A DNA stretch of 34,112 bases from Gammaproteobacteria bacterium (GTDB lineage: Bacteria; Pseudomonadota; Gammaproteobacteria; Ga0077536). The DNA lies in the NCBI GenBank assembly GCA_030830685.1, contig JAURMM010000222.1, forward strand, positions 1 through 34,112, given 5' to 3'. Each line of letters begins with the position of its first letter. Position 1 is the stretch's first letter. This document shows, piece after piece, positions 8,373 through 17,069 of this stretch. The translations under genes and the position numbers were made by a program. The notes under the pieces were generated by a model that did no database searches, was not told where the DNA came from, and saw only the letters and a list, made by a program, of their open reading frames with translations.

Positions 8373-9362
8373 ATGCATCCAGTCCGTTTCGGCGTTTTCA
8401 TCCTGCCGGATTCCATTGCGGCCGCCCAGGCAGCGGCGGTCAAGGCGGAGCAGCAGGGCTTCTATTCGGTTTCGGTGAACGATCATTTCTATTCACCGCT
8501 GGGCAACGCACAGTCGCCGCAGCTGGAATGTTTCACCGCGCTGACCGCCATGGCCTGTGTCACGCAGCGGATTCGGCTGGTCCCGGCGGTGGCGGCCATG
8601 TCGTTTCGCAATCCGGCAATGCTGGCCAAAATCATGACCTGCGTCGATCTGGCAAGCAATGGCCGTTTCACCTGTGGTCTGGGTGCGGGCTGGCAGCCCA
8701 CCGAGTACCACGCGCACGATTATCCCTTTCCCTCCACACCGGTGCGGCTCGAACAGCTCGCCGAAGGTCTGGAGATCTGCAAGGCGATGTGGACCCAGGA
8801 TGAGCCTACCTTCACTGGCAAGCACTTCCGGATCGAGAACGCCTACAACAATCCGCGCGGCGTGCAGAAACCGCATCCGCCGATCATGCTGGGGGGGTCC
8901 GGGACAAAGCTGCTCAAGATCGCCGCGCGCGAGGCCAGCATCATCAACCTCATTCCAGCGACGGGGAACGGCAAGGATTTCGTGAACGATCCGGTCGCCA
9001 CCGTGAAATTCGACATGCCGACCCTCAAGTCGCGCATCGACCTTCTGCACCAGTTCATGCGCGAGGAGGGAAGAGACCCGGGCGAGATGGAAATCGGTGG
9101 CCTGCTGCTGCTCGGCGTGTCCCGGGACCCGAATGATCCCGGTCTGCGCGCACTGGCCACGCAGCTCGGTTTTCCCGATTACGCCACGGCGCAGGCTTCT
9201 CCGGTGGCCATCCTCGGCACACCGGAAGAAGCCCGCGCCGAGCTGCAGAAGCGGGTGCGCGAAACCGGCATGACCTATTACATCTTCGTTGCGTCCTCCG
9301 AAGAATCGCAGGACCTGTTCGTAGAGGAGGTGATGCCAGCCTTTGCGAACGTGCAGGGTTAG
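8373..9362 (+). CDS. LLM-class flavin-dependent oxidoreductase (luciferase-like)
   Basis: This 329-residue protein belongs to the bacterial luciferase-like TIM-barrel family that uses FMN or coenzyme F420. Typical segments are present: the N-terminal strand VRFGVFILP, ECFTALTAMACVTQRIRLVPAV, ASNGRFTCGLGAGW near residues 90-103, HPPIMLGGSGTKLL, and a C-terminal ILGTPEEARAEL. The ATG at 8373 follows a strong AGGAGGGGG site. The open frame continues upstream to 7926, but that part is antisense to the 116-residue gene. Such enzymes oxidise alkanes, nitriloacetate, sulfonates or steroids and their relatives; the substrate here is unknown. It leads a same-strand run with the VOC and SDR genes. Confidence 0.85.
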   Translation: MHPVRFGVFILPDSIAAAQAAAVKAEQQGFYSVSVNDHFYSPLGNAQSPQLECFTALTAMACVTQRIRLVPAVAAMSFRNPAMLAKIMTCVDLASNGRFTCGLGAGWQPTEYHAHDYPFPSTPVRLEQLAEGLEICKAMWTQDEPTFTGKHFRIENAYNNPRGVQKPHPPIMLGGSGTKLLKIAAREASIINLIPATGNGKDFVNDPVATVKFDMPTLKSRIDLLHQFMREEGRDPGEMEIGGLLLLGVSRDPNDPGLRALATQLGFPDYATAQASPVAILGTPEEARAELQKRVRETGMTYYIFVASSEESQDLFVEEVMPAFANVQG

Positions 9363-9373
9363 AAGAGCCATGA

Positions 9374-9411
9374 CGGATGGCAAGGTCAGCCGTTATGCTC
9401 CCCGCCATCCG
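9374..9411. repeat. Inverted repeat between LLM and VOC genes
   Basis: CGGATGGC (9374-9381) and GCCATCCG (9404-9411) form an 8-bp inverted repeat around a 22-base spacer, just after the LLM stop and 50 bases before the VOC start. A direct repeat GCCATGACGG also occurs at 9367 and 9415. It could be a weak hairpin or an operator half-site pair. There is no T-tract, so a classical terminator is unlikely. Confidence 0.3.
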
Positions 9412-9461
9412 GTTGCCATGACGGCAAGCGCCGCCCCATTTCCAGCAGAAGGAGTGATTCC

Positions 9462-10157
9462 ATGACCAAGCTCAACGGTATTCACCATCTCGCAATCATG
9501 ACGGCCGATGTGAAGAAGCAGGTCGAGTTCTTCTCCGACGTGCTCGGGATGAAGCTCTCGGCCCTGTACTGGATGCACAATGTGGAGGGCTGCTTCCATG
9601 CCTTCATGGAGCTCAGCCCGAGCTGTTCCGTCGCGTTCGTGTTCAGCCCGGCCGTGAAGGATATTCCTGTCGAGTTTGGCCTGTCGCATGCGGGCAATCC
9701 AATCAAGCCTTGTTCTGCAGGCGTCATGCAGCACCTTGCCTTCAATGTCGACACCGATGAACAGCTCTACGCGATGCGTGACCGCATCCGCGCCAAGGGT
9801 GTGCGGGTGCTGGGGCCGCTGGACCACGGGTTCTGCAAGTCCATCTACTTCGGAGGGCCCGAGAACCTGGTGCTGGAAGTTTCGACTTCCCAGGCGGCTA
9901 TCGACGCGGAAGCCTGGATAGACCCGGAAGTGGTCGACCTGTGCGGGATCTCGTCCGAGGAGCTGGCGCGCTTCAAGAATCCGCCACCATTCACCCCGGC
10001 CAGCAGCCCAGTTGCACAGCCACCGTCGGGAACTGGCAAGCCGGAATACACGCAAATGGACCCGGGGTTCGGGGGAGCTTTCGATCTTCCCGATGATTTT
10101 GTCACGCGGGAGCTCAGTGAAAGCACCCCGCCAGTGAAGACAGCGAGGGTCGCCTGA
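9462..10157 (+). CDS. VOC-superfamily protein (glyoxalase/extradiol dioxygenase fold) with C-terminal extension
   Basis: The first 145 residues form one vicinal-oxygen-chelate domain: I-H-H-L-A-I at the start (His8/His9), QHLAF near His91, and LVLEVST with Glu139. These are the usual two-His-one-carboxylate metal ligands. The remaining 85 residues are Pro/Gly-rich and do not form a second VOC domain; they end in DPGFGGAFDLPDDFV, possibly a lid or partner-binding tail. An AAGGAG site precedes the ATG. The SDR gene starts two bases after the stop, so the two are almost certainly translated together. Possible roles are ring-cleaving dioxygenase, isomerase or lyase. Confidence 0.8.
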   Translation: MTKLNGIHHLAIMTADVKKQVEFFSDVLGMKLSALYWMHNVEGCFHAFMELSPSCSVAFVFSPAVKDIPVEFGLSHAGNPIKPCSAGVMQHLAFNVDTDEQLYAMRDRIRAKGVRVLGPLDHGFCKSIYFGGPENLVLEVSTSQAAIDAEAWIDPEVVDLCGISSEELARFKNPPPFTPASSPVAQPPSGTGKPEYTQMDPGFGGAFDLPDDFVTRELSESTPPVKTARVA

Positions 10158-10159
10158 CC

Positions 10160-10834
10160 ATGGACTTGAAAGCAAAGACTGTCGTAGTGACAGGGGCCAA
10201 TGGCATCCTGGGTCAGGCCGTGCTCGCCCGCGGCCAGGCCATGGGTGCCGAGGTGATTGGCCTCGACATCCACTTCGATACACGTCCGGCCGATGGTGTG
10301 CGCCGAGAGCTCGTCGACCTGACCGACAAGCAGGCGACAGATGAGCTCTTCCTGCGCCTTGGTCCGATCCACGTGTTGTGCAACGTGGCCGGCGGCTTCG
10401 CCATGGGTGATACCGCCTATGAAATTGCCTCGCCCCAGTGGGAGGCGATGTTCAAGATCAACGTGGCTACCACCCAGAATGCGATTCATGCTGCCATGCC
10501 CATTTTTCTGGCGCAGGGTCGGGGCAGCATCGTGAACATCGGTGCCATGTCCGCGCGCGAAGGTCAGGCCAACATGAGCGCATATTGCGCAGCCAAGAGC
10601 GTGGTGATGCGCCTGACCGAGAGCCTCTCCAAGGAGGTGCGCGTGAAGGGCGTGAATGTGAATGCCATTCTTCCCAGCATCATCGATACGCCCCGCAACC
10701 GTCAGGACATGCCGGAGGCGGATTTCTCGCGCTGGGTGAAGCCGGACGATCTGGCCAAAGTCATCTGCTTTCTGGGCTCTGAAGCTGCTGTCGCCATTCA
10801 TGGCGCACTCATCCCTGTCGTAGGCCTTTCCTGA
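10160..10834 (+). CDS. Short-chain dehydrogenase/reductase lacking the usual catalytic Ser
   Basis: This 224-residue Rossmann protein has the NAD(P)-binding TGANGILG at residues 11-18, the NVAGG segment near 75-79, and the catalytic Y-C-A-A-K at 142-146. The position 13 residues before the Tyr, normally Ser, is Ala129 (NIGAMSAREG), as in dihydropteridine-reductase-like SDRs; Ser131 lies nearby. Asp36, at the end of the second strand (GLDIHFD), favours NAD(H). The gene starts two bases after the VOC stop with no clear ribosome site of its own, consistent with coupling. The substrate is unknown. Confidence 0.85.
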   Translation: MDLKAKTVVVTGANGILGQAVLARGQAMGAEVIGLDIHFDTRPADGVRRELVDLTDKQATDELFLRLGPIHVLCNVAGGFAMGDTAYEIASPQWEAMFKINVATTQNAIHAAMPIFLAQGRGSIVNIGAMSAREGQANMSAYCAAKSVVMRLTESLSKEVRVKGVNVNAILPSIIDTPRNRQDMPEADFSRWVKPDDLAKVICFLGSEAAVAIHGALIPVVGLS

Positions 10835-10887
10835 AAAACGATCCTCAGCTTTCCGCCAGAACCCACCGCGGCTGCCGGCTCGGCCCC

Positions 10888-12315
10888 GTGATTTTCAGGG
10901 CGCTGGCAGCACTGGGGCTCTCGGGCCTCGTCCTCGTATGCCCCGCCGAGGAGGCGCTGCAGATGGAGGACGTGTTGCGTTCGTCCATTCAGCACTTTCC
11001 CCAGATCCTGGCTGCAGAGGAAGGGATCAACGCGAGCGCCGGGCGCGTGCTCGCCAGCAAGGGTGCCTTCGATCTCCAGCTCGAACAGAAAACCCAGTCC
11101 CGGGCCACCGGCTACTACGACGGCACTGTGGTGGACTCCAAGGTGGTCAAGCCTCTGCCGGACTTCAACACACGCCTCTATGGGGGCTATCGCATTTCCG
11201 ACGGCGAGTTCCCGATTTACGAAGATCAGTACCGCACCAACGGGGGCGGTGAGTTCAAGGTGGGTGCGATCTTCTCGCTAATGAAGGATCGCGATATCGA
11301 TGAGCGTCGCCATGCCTTGCGCGACAGTCGGCTCGCATTCAGCCAGAGCGCCCTGGAAGCCCGGCTGGTGCAACTTTCCGTACAGCATCGGGCACTGCGC
11401 AGCTACCTCACCTGGCTCGCTGCGGGCCGCGCGCTGGAGGTGCACCGGGATCTCCTCACGCTTGCCGAAACCCGACAGGTCGGGTTGACCTCGCGTGTAG
11501 AGGACGGAGATCTCGCTGCCGTTTACCTGAACGAGAACCAGCAATACATCCTCAAGCGCAAGGGACGTCTCACCGAAGGAGAACGCTTGCTGCGGGAACG
11601 CGCCAATCGTCTCGCGCTCTATCTGCGCGATGAGCAGGGTCGTCCCCGCACCATGGCGGGAAACTCCATTCCAGCGGGATGGCCTGAACTCGGCGAGATT
11701 CCTGCTGACGGTGTCGATGCGATCATTGCCGCGGCACTCGCTGCACGGCCTGAGCTCGGCCTCAAGGATGCAGACATCGAACGCGCGCGTAACGATCTGG
11801 CGCTGGGACAGAACTCGTTGAAGCCACGGGTCGACCTGAATCTGGAAGCGGCCAGGGATGCCGGCGGCGGCAGCATTACGCGACAGGATACGGACGCGAT
11901 CGTGCGACTGGAGCTCTCCATTCCACTCGAACGTCGCCAAGGGCGCGGCAAGGTCGCCGAGTCGCGCGCGAAAGTGGCGCAGCTGGCGCTGGAGCGCCAA
12001 CTGGCATCCGATCAAATCGCCGTCGAGATCCGGAATCTTTCCAACGATCTCTCAGCTGCCGAACAATTCGTGACACTTGCCACACAGGAAGTCGAGCAGG
12101 CCGCCCTGCTCGCGCGCGCAGAGGCCGAGCGCTTCGCCAATGGCGCCAGTGATTTCTTCCTGGTGAACCTGCGCGAGGAGGCGGCGGCCGATGCCCGCCT
12201 GCGCGAGGTGGACGCGCATCTGCGCTATCTCCTGGCCCTCGCGGATTTTCACGCTGCGACGATGCGCCTCGAGAAATTCCTGATTCCCGATGTGCCGCTG
12301 GATACGGCGCTGTGA
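10888..12315 (+). CDS. TolC-family outer-membrane efflux protein
   Basis: This 475-residue protein opens with a short signal peptide (hydrophobic ALAALGLSGLVLVC, likely cut after CPA near residue 20). It continues with the long amphipathic coiled-coil helices typical of outer-membrane efflux proteins. Two related halves are visible: helices at about 140-250, then PELGLKDADIERARNDLALGQ near 290 with the following beta strand PRVDLNLEA, and a final helical pair ending near 465. The start is a GTG at 10888; no better codon lies in frame upstream. No membrane-fusion protein or AcrB-type pump is adjacent, so its partner is encoded elsewhere. It lies 53 bases after the SDR gene. Confidence 0.8.
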   Translation: MIFRALAALGLSGLVLVCPAEEALQMEDVLRSSIQHFPQILAAEEGINASAGRVLASKGAFDLQLEQKTQSRATGYYDGTVVDSKVVKPLPDFNTRLYGGYRISDGEFPIYEDQYRTNGGGEFKVGAIFSLMKDRDIDERRHALRDSRLAFSQSALEARLVQLSVQHRALRSYLTWLAAGRALEVHRDLLTLAETRQVGLTSRVEDGDLAAVYLNENQQYILKRKGRLTEGERLLRERANRLALYLRDEQGRPRTMAGNSIPAGWPELGEIPADGVDAIIAAALAARPELGLKDADIERARNDLALGQNSLKPRVDLNLEAARDAGGGSITRQDTDAIVRLELSIPLERRQGRGKVAESRAKVAQLALERQLASDQIAVEIRNLSNDLSAAEQFVTLATQEVEQAALLARAEAERFANGASDFFLVNLREEAAADARLREVDAHLRYLLALADFHAATMRLEKFLIPDVPLDTAL

Positions 12316-12420
12316 ATGACGTCGCCCGGCTGCCGCTTGGTGCGCCGTGGTGCTGGATCGTGACACGGATGGCATTGTCGCCGCGCTCACCAGGGTGAGA
12401 AGCTGTCTCGAGAATCCCGG

Positions 12421-12450
12421 GGTGATGCCCGGAGGGCCTGCCTCATCACC
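12421..12450. terminator. Possible hairpin between convergent TolC-like and ggt genes
   Basis: GGTGATG (12421-12427) pairs with CATCACC (12444-12450), with a further GCCC/GGGC stem inside (12427-12430 with 12434-12437). It sits in the 186-bp gap between two convergent genes. No T-run follows on either strand. The rest of that gap holds only a weak 5-bp stem (12479-12492) and no gene that I can support. Confidence 0.35.
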
Positions 12451-12501
12451 TTGCTGACTGCGTCCTGGCGTCTGGTCGCCGGCTGCGGCCGGTGAACGCG
12501 C

Positions 12502-14340
12502 CTACTCCTCCACTCCCGGTACCGGCTCATTGCCGAAGCCTTCGAGCTCCGGCACGAAGCTGCCTTCCTCCTCCGGCGCTCGCTCGAAGGATGAGTCATC
12601 GTAACGCTCGTTGGCCGGTGCTTCATCGGAGAGGTCTTCGCCGACCATCACGGGCGTAGCCCAGACCTCTGCCGTACCCTCACCGCGCGGATCGGAAGCT
12701 GCGGACACGGCATTACTTTCAAGATCCCAGAGAATGGCCTGCATGTTGCCGTAGTCGCGGGTGGAGAGCCTGAACACATGGCCTCGGCTCTCCAGCGCAC
12801 TGCGGGTGGTTTCATCGAAGGCGTCAGCCTCGTGGAGGATCTCGTCCGGCAGGTATTGATGATGGAAACGCGGCCGTGAGACCCAGGACTCAGGGGCCTT
12901 GCCATCTGCGAACTCGAGCGTCCCCAACAGCACCATGGAGATGATGCGACTGCCGCCGGGAGTGCCCAGGATGCCAATACGGTCGGGCGTGATGAGGAAG
13001 GTGGGCGTCATGCTCGACAATGGCCGCTTGCCGGGCGCGATGGCATTGGCATCCACCCCCACCAGTCCGTAGGCATTCGGAGTCAGGGGACGCGATGAAA
13101 AATCATCCATCTCGTTGTTGAGCAGCACGCCACTGCCTGCCGGCGTGTAGCAGGCGCCGAAGGGATAGTTCACGCTGAGCGTGGCGGCGACCCGATTGCC
13201 TTCGCCATCGAGGATGGAGAAGTGCGTGGTGTGGTCTCCCTCTTTCGGCGGTGCGATGGGTTTCAAGCTGCTGCTGGGGGTGGCCTTGGCCATGTCGATG
13301 TCAGCTGCTACCTCACGGGCGTGTGCCTTGTCGGTGAGTCTGGCCACGGGCACGTCGACGAAATCCGGGTCGCCCAGATATTCCGCGCGGTCACGGTAGG
13401 CGCGACGCATGGCCTCGACCACGAGATGCGTTCGGTCGAGCGCGTCCACCTCAGCAAGGGGATAGCCCTCGAGGATATTGAGAGCCTCCAGCAGCACAAT
13501 CCCACCCGAAGAGGGCGGTGGCGCGGAGATGATTTGCAGATCGCGGTACCGACCGACGATGGGATTACGTTCGACGATGCGGTACTGGGCCAGATCCTCG
13601 GCGGTCCAGATGCCACCGCCGGCCCGCACACCTTCGACAAGCTCATCAGCTATCTCGCCGCCGTAGAAACCTGCCGTGCCCTGACGGCCCAGCTGCGTGA
13701 GAGTATCCGCCAGGTCACGCTGCCGAATGACGTGGCCGAGTGCCGGAGGTTCGCCATTGTCGAGGAAGAGCTCACCCGTCTCTGGATCGGCCGCAAGCTC
13801 ACGCTGGCGAAACGTTGCCATCTCGAGGTAACGCTCGGTCACGGGAAAGCCGTCTCTCGCCAGCCGCACGGCGGGTGCGAGGGAACGATCAAGCGGGAGG
13901 CGCCCGTAATACAGCGCGAGATGGACCAGCGCCGCTGGGGCACCAGGGATGGCTGCCGCCAATGCCCCGTTGAGAGACTTCCCCGGAATTACTTCGCCCT
14001 GATCGTCGAGGTAGAGCTTTTCGTGCGCGGCAAGCGGCGCGCGTTCACGGGCGTCGATGAAAAGATCTTCCTGGCCAATGGCCCGGTGCAGGAGAAAGAA
14101 GGCACCGCCGCCGATACCCGAGGAATAGGGTTCGACCACGGCGAGCGCTGCCGCGACGGCAACCGCCGCATCGAAGGCATTGCCGCCTGCTTCGATGATT
14201 TCGCGGCCCGCTGCCGTGGCGAGGGGATGCGCGGAGGCGATGGCTGTCTTGCCGGGTTCACGCGCGGCCTCCGCGGAAGTCGCCGCCAGCAGGGACAACA
14301 GCAGGGCAAGGACAGGTCGAACGGATGCGCGCGCCGGCAT
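12502..14340 (-). CDS. ggt: Gamma-glutamyltransferase (glutathione hydrolase) proenzyme
   Basis: This 612-residue periplasmic proenzyme cleaves gamma-glutamyl bonds of glutathione and conjugates. A signal peptide (RPVLALLLSLLAATSAEA) ends near residue 26. The substrate-binding Arg region is FIDARERAP. The autoprocessing site precedes Thr371 in DHTTHFS, and that Thr becomes the N-terminal nucleophile of the small subunit. GSGVLLNNEMDDF and KRPLSSMTPT complete the family pattern. The ATG at 14340 was chosen because a GAGGAG site precedes it and the signal peptide follows directly; the upstream codon at 14373 would overlap the ferredoxin gene. The C-terminus has an acidic tail of about 35 residues after VMVGEDLSDE, longer than in E. 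coli Ggt. Confidence 0.93.
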   Translation of the reverse strand: MPARASVRPVLALLLSLLAATSAEAAREPGKTAIASAHPLATAAGREIIEAGGNAFDAAVAVAAALAVVEPYSSGIGGGAFFLLHRAIGQEDLFIDARERAPLAAHEKLYLDDQGEVIPGKSLNGALAAAIPGAPAALVHLALYYGRLPLDRSLAPAVRLARDGFPVTERYLEMATFRQRELAADPETGELFLDNGEPPALGHVIRQRDLADTLTQLGRQGTAGFYGGEIADELVEGVRAGGGIWTAEDLAQYRIVERNPIVGRYRDLQIISAPPPSSGGIVLLEALNILEGYPLAEVDALDRTHLVVEAMRRAYRDRAEYLGDPDFVDVPVARLTDKAHAREVAADIDMAKATPSSSLKPIAPPKEGDHTTHFSILDGEGNRVAATLSVNYPFGACYTPAGSGVLLNNEMDDFSSRPLTPNAYGLVGVDANAIAPGKRPLSSMTPTFLITPDRIGILGTPGGSRIISMVLLGTLEFADGKAPESWVSRPRFHHQYLPDEILHEADAFDETTRSALESRGHVFRLSTRDYGNMQAILWDLESNAVSAASDPRGEGTAEVWATPVMVGEDLSDEAPANERYDDSSFERAPEEEGSFVPELEGFGNEPVPGVEE

Positions 14341-14369
14341 GGAAGCTCTCCTCGGGATGCGGGGCCGGT

Positions 14370-14654
<285 letters not shown>

Positions 14655-15149
14655 TCAGGCCTTCTTCCGCTTGCCCAGCCGCTCGGTCAGCGCCGCATGG
14701 ACAATCGGGTGCACGAATTCGCCCACATTGCCGCCGAGGCTCGCGATCTCGCGAATCAGGGAGGATGAAATGTAGGAATAATTTTCGGTAGTCGGCAGGA
14801 ACACGGTGTCGGCTTCCGGCACCAGCTTCTTGTTCATGCCGGCGAGCTGGAACTCGTACTCGAAATCCGAGACTGCGCGCAGGCCTCTCAGCACCGCCTT
14901 GGCGCCGCAGTCGCGGACGAAATGCGCGAGCAGCCCTTCGAAGCGACGCACCTCCACATTCTTGTGCTCGGCAAGCACCTGGCGGGCCAGATCCACGCGC
15001 TCATCGGTCGAAAAGGCAGTGTTCTTGGCAGTGGCGGCGGCCACCGCAAGAATCACGTGGTCGAAGATGCCGGCAGCGCGGGCCACGATATCACTGTGCC
15101 CCTTGGTGATGGGGTCGAAGGTTCCCGGATAAATCGCGATGGTGCCCAA
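14655..15149 (-). CDS. coaD: Phosphopantetheine adenylyltransferase
   Basis: This 164-residue enzyme transfers AMP from ATP to 4'-phosphopantetheine, the fourth of five coenzyme A steps. The nucleotidyltransferase signature is present: [12 protein letters not shown] with the T-x-G-H motif at residues 15-18, the [14 protein letters not shown] substrate loop, and the C-terminal [13 protein letters not shown] with ISSS as the second ATP motif. The length is standard. It sits between rsmD and the ferredoxin gene, the usual arrangement in gammaproteobacteria. Confidence 0.97.
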   Translation of the reverse strand: MGTIAIYPGTFDPITKGHSDIVARAAGIFDHVILAVAAATAKNTAFSTDERVDLARQVLAEHKNVEVRRFEGLLAHFVRDCGAKAVLRGLRAVSDFEYEFQLAGMNKKLVPEADTVFLPTTENYSYISSSLIREIASLGGNVGEFVHPIVHAALTERLGKRKKA

Positions 15150-15201
15150 AGCCTGGCCTCCTCTGTTGACCGTCTGAATGCGCGCAAGCCTCTCCTGCGC
15201 C

Positions 15202-15771
15202 TCAGGCGCAGGTGGCGAGGCCGAAACCGACCTGTCTGGTTTCGCCCTCTCGCATCATACGCCATCCCTCCGGCAGCGCGATCCCGGCTCCGCCACGGGG
15301 AAATTCCAGGTACACCAGCGCGTGAGGCGCAAGCCAGCCGCGGACCAGCAAGGGCATGACGTCAGCCATCAACGCGCTGGCGAACGGAGGATCCAGAAAA
15401 ATGATATCGAACGGACTGGAAGCACGGGTTTGCAGGAACTGCAAAGCCTCGGCCTGTACCAGTGTGGCGCGATCACCCACCTGCAGTAGGGCCGCGTTGT
15501 GGGTGAGTTGCTGGAATACCCGCGCATCCCGCTCGACGAAGGTGACATGGGCGGCTCCGCGCGAGAGCGCTTCCAGCCCAAGCACTCCGGTGCCGGCAAA
15601 GAGATCGAGGCACCTGGCACCGGGCAGATGGGGCATCAGCCAGTTGAAAAGTGTTTCGCGCACGCGGTCTGCCGTGGGGCGCAGCCCCTCCGCCGCGGGC
15701 ACCGGCAACCAGCGGCGACGCCATTCTCCGCCAATGATCCGCACCCGGCCGGGCGGCGCACTGCGGGTCAT
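15202..15771 (-). CDS. rsmD: 16S rRNA (guanine(966)-N2)-methyltransferase
   Basis: This 189-residue class I SAM methyltransferase methylates N2 of G966 in the 30S subunit. Visible signatures are the N-terminal [11 protein letters not shown] and [18 protein letters not shown] motif I in [20 protein letters not shown], and the catalytic DPPF in [10 protein letters not shown]. The start overlaps the stop of the upstream M16 gene by four bases (ATGA), so the two are coupled. It completes the conserved M16-M16-rsmD-coaD order. Confidence 0.95.
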   Translation of the reverse strand: MTRSAPPGRVRIIGGEWRRRWLPVPAAEGLRPTADRVRETLFNWLMPHLPGARCLDLFAGTGVLGLEALSRGAAHVTFVERDARVFQQLTHNAALLQVGDRATLVQAEALQFLQTRASSPFDIIFLDPPFASALMADVMPLLVRGWLAPHALVYLEFPRGGAGIALPEGWRMMREGETRQVGFGLATCA

Positions 15772-17069
15772 GGTTCCTGCGCCACAGGCCCCACCAGCAC
15801 CTCGACCATCGTATCGAGCCTGATTCGACGCTGGAACGCGTCGCGGACCTCCTGCGCCGAGACCTTGGCCACGGCTTCCGGATAACGATCCAGCCAGTCC
15901 AGCGGAAGATCATGGAAGCCAATCATCGTGAGGTAATCGGTGAGCTTGCGGTTGGTATCGATGCGCAACGGAAAACCCCCGATGAGGTTGTCGCGTGCGG
16001 CCACCAGTGCTGCTTCGTCCGGCCCTTCTGCAATGTAGCGCGCGACTGTTTCGCGCAGGATCTTGCGCACTTTCGCGGTGTTGGCTTGGTCGGTCTGGAG
16101 GCTGATTTCGAAAGGGCCGGCTACCGCCATGGGCGAGAAATGACTGGAGACCGAGTAGGAAAGGCCTCGCTTCTCGCGAATTTCCTGGAACAACAGCGAG
16201 ACGGCCGTCGCGCCCAGCACATGATTGCCCACCACCAGAGGGAAGTAGTCCGGATCGTGACGCGAAATGCCCGGCTGGGCGAGGCTCAAGTGCGTCTGCG
16301 CGCTCTGGAAGGGTATGTGATGCACGAGGGGTTCGGACCGTGCGGGCACCTCGGGGATCTTCGGTGCCCGCGTGCCCGGCGGGAGTTTGCCAACCAGCGA
16401 TTCGGCGATCCGGAGCGCCTCAGTCTGGCTGAGATCGCCCACGAGCACCACCAGCGCATTGGCTGCCACATAGAAGCGGCGATGAAAGTCCTGCACATGT
16501 TCCCGGCGCAGAGCAGCCAAGGACACTTCGGTGCCACCCGCCGGTTGCCCATAGGGATGACCGGGATACAGCAAGGATTCCATGGCCAAGGCCGCCAGCG
16601 CGGCTGGCGCGCTTTCCTGCTGCTTCAGGCTGGCCTGCATCTGGGCCTGCACGAGCTTGAAGTCTGTCGCGTCAAAACGGGGCTGGACCAGTGCCTCCGA
16701 GGCCAATGCCAGAGCGGGCTCGGCGTACTTGCGGCGAGTGAGGCTCTTGAGGGAAAACCAGGCAAGGTCGCGCTCGACACCGGTATTGAGCCGCGCACCG
16801 GTGGCTTCGAGACGCGCATGCAGATCGTCGGTGCCGAGGCGCACCGTCCCTTCGCCCATGAGCGCTCCGGTGAGCGTGGCAAGACCGGGTCGCTCGCCAT
16901 CCTGCGCACTGCCGGCTGCAAAAACCACGCGGGCGATGAACATCGGAATCTCGGGTGCTGCCACGAACAGCACGGGCACGCCGGCTTTCGTCTCCAATCG
17001 CTGGATATCCGGATGGGCGTGGCAAGCCAGTGAGGTCAGCAGTGCGCACAGGAGCAGGAGTCTAGTCAT
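15768..17069 (-). CDS. M16-family peptidase, non-catalytic partner subunit
   Basis: This 433-residue periplasmic protein has the two-lobed M16 (pitrilysin-like) fold but no H-x-x-E-H motif; the equivalent region reads LATLTGALMGEGT. It is therefore the substrate-binding, zinc-free partner of the active subunit encoded just upstream. A signal peptide (LLLLCALLTSLACHA) ends near residue 18. The C-lobe carries the R-G-L-S-Y-S-V motif found in such partners (KRGLSYSVSS). Its start overlaps the stop of the active subunit by eight bases. Such pairs form heterodimers that degrade small polypeptides. Confidence 0.88.
   Translation of the reverse strand: MTRLLLLCALLTSLACHAHPDIQRLETKAGVPVLFVAAPEIPMFIARVVFAAGSAQDGERPGLATLTGALMGEGTVRLGTDDLHARLEATGARLNTGVERDLAWFSLKSLTRRKYAEPALALASEALVQPRFDATDFKLVQAQMQASLKQQESAPAALAALAMESLLYPGHPYGQPAGGTEVSLAALRREHVQDFHRRFYVAANALVVLVGDLSQTEALRIAESLVGKLPPGTRAPKIPEVPARSEPLVHHIPFQSAQTHLSLAQPGISRHDPDYFPLVVGNHVLGATAVSLLFQEIREKRGLSYSVSSHFSPMAVAGPFEISLQTDQANTAKVRKILRETVARYIAEGPDEAALVAARDNLIGGFPLRIDTNRKLTDYLTMIGFHDLPLDWLDRYPEAVAKVSAQEVRDAFQRRIRLDTMVEVLVGPVAQEP

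Noticed and set aside
9393-10801. Minus-strand frames of 296 and 318 codons
   Set aside because: They are shadows of the VOC and SDR genes, whose motifs and ribosome site support the plus strand.
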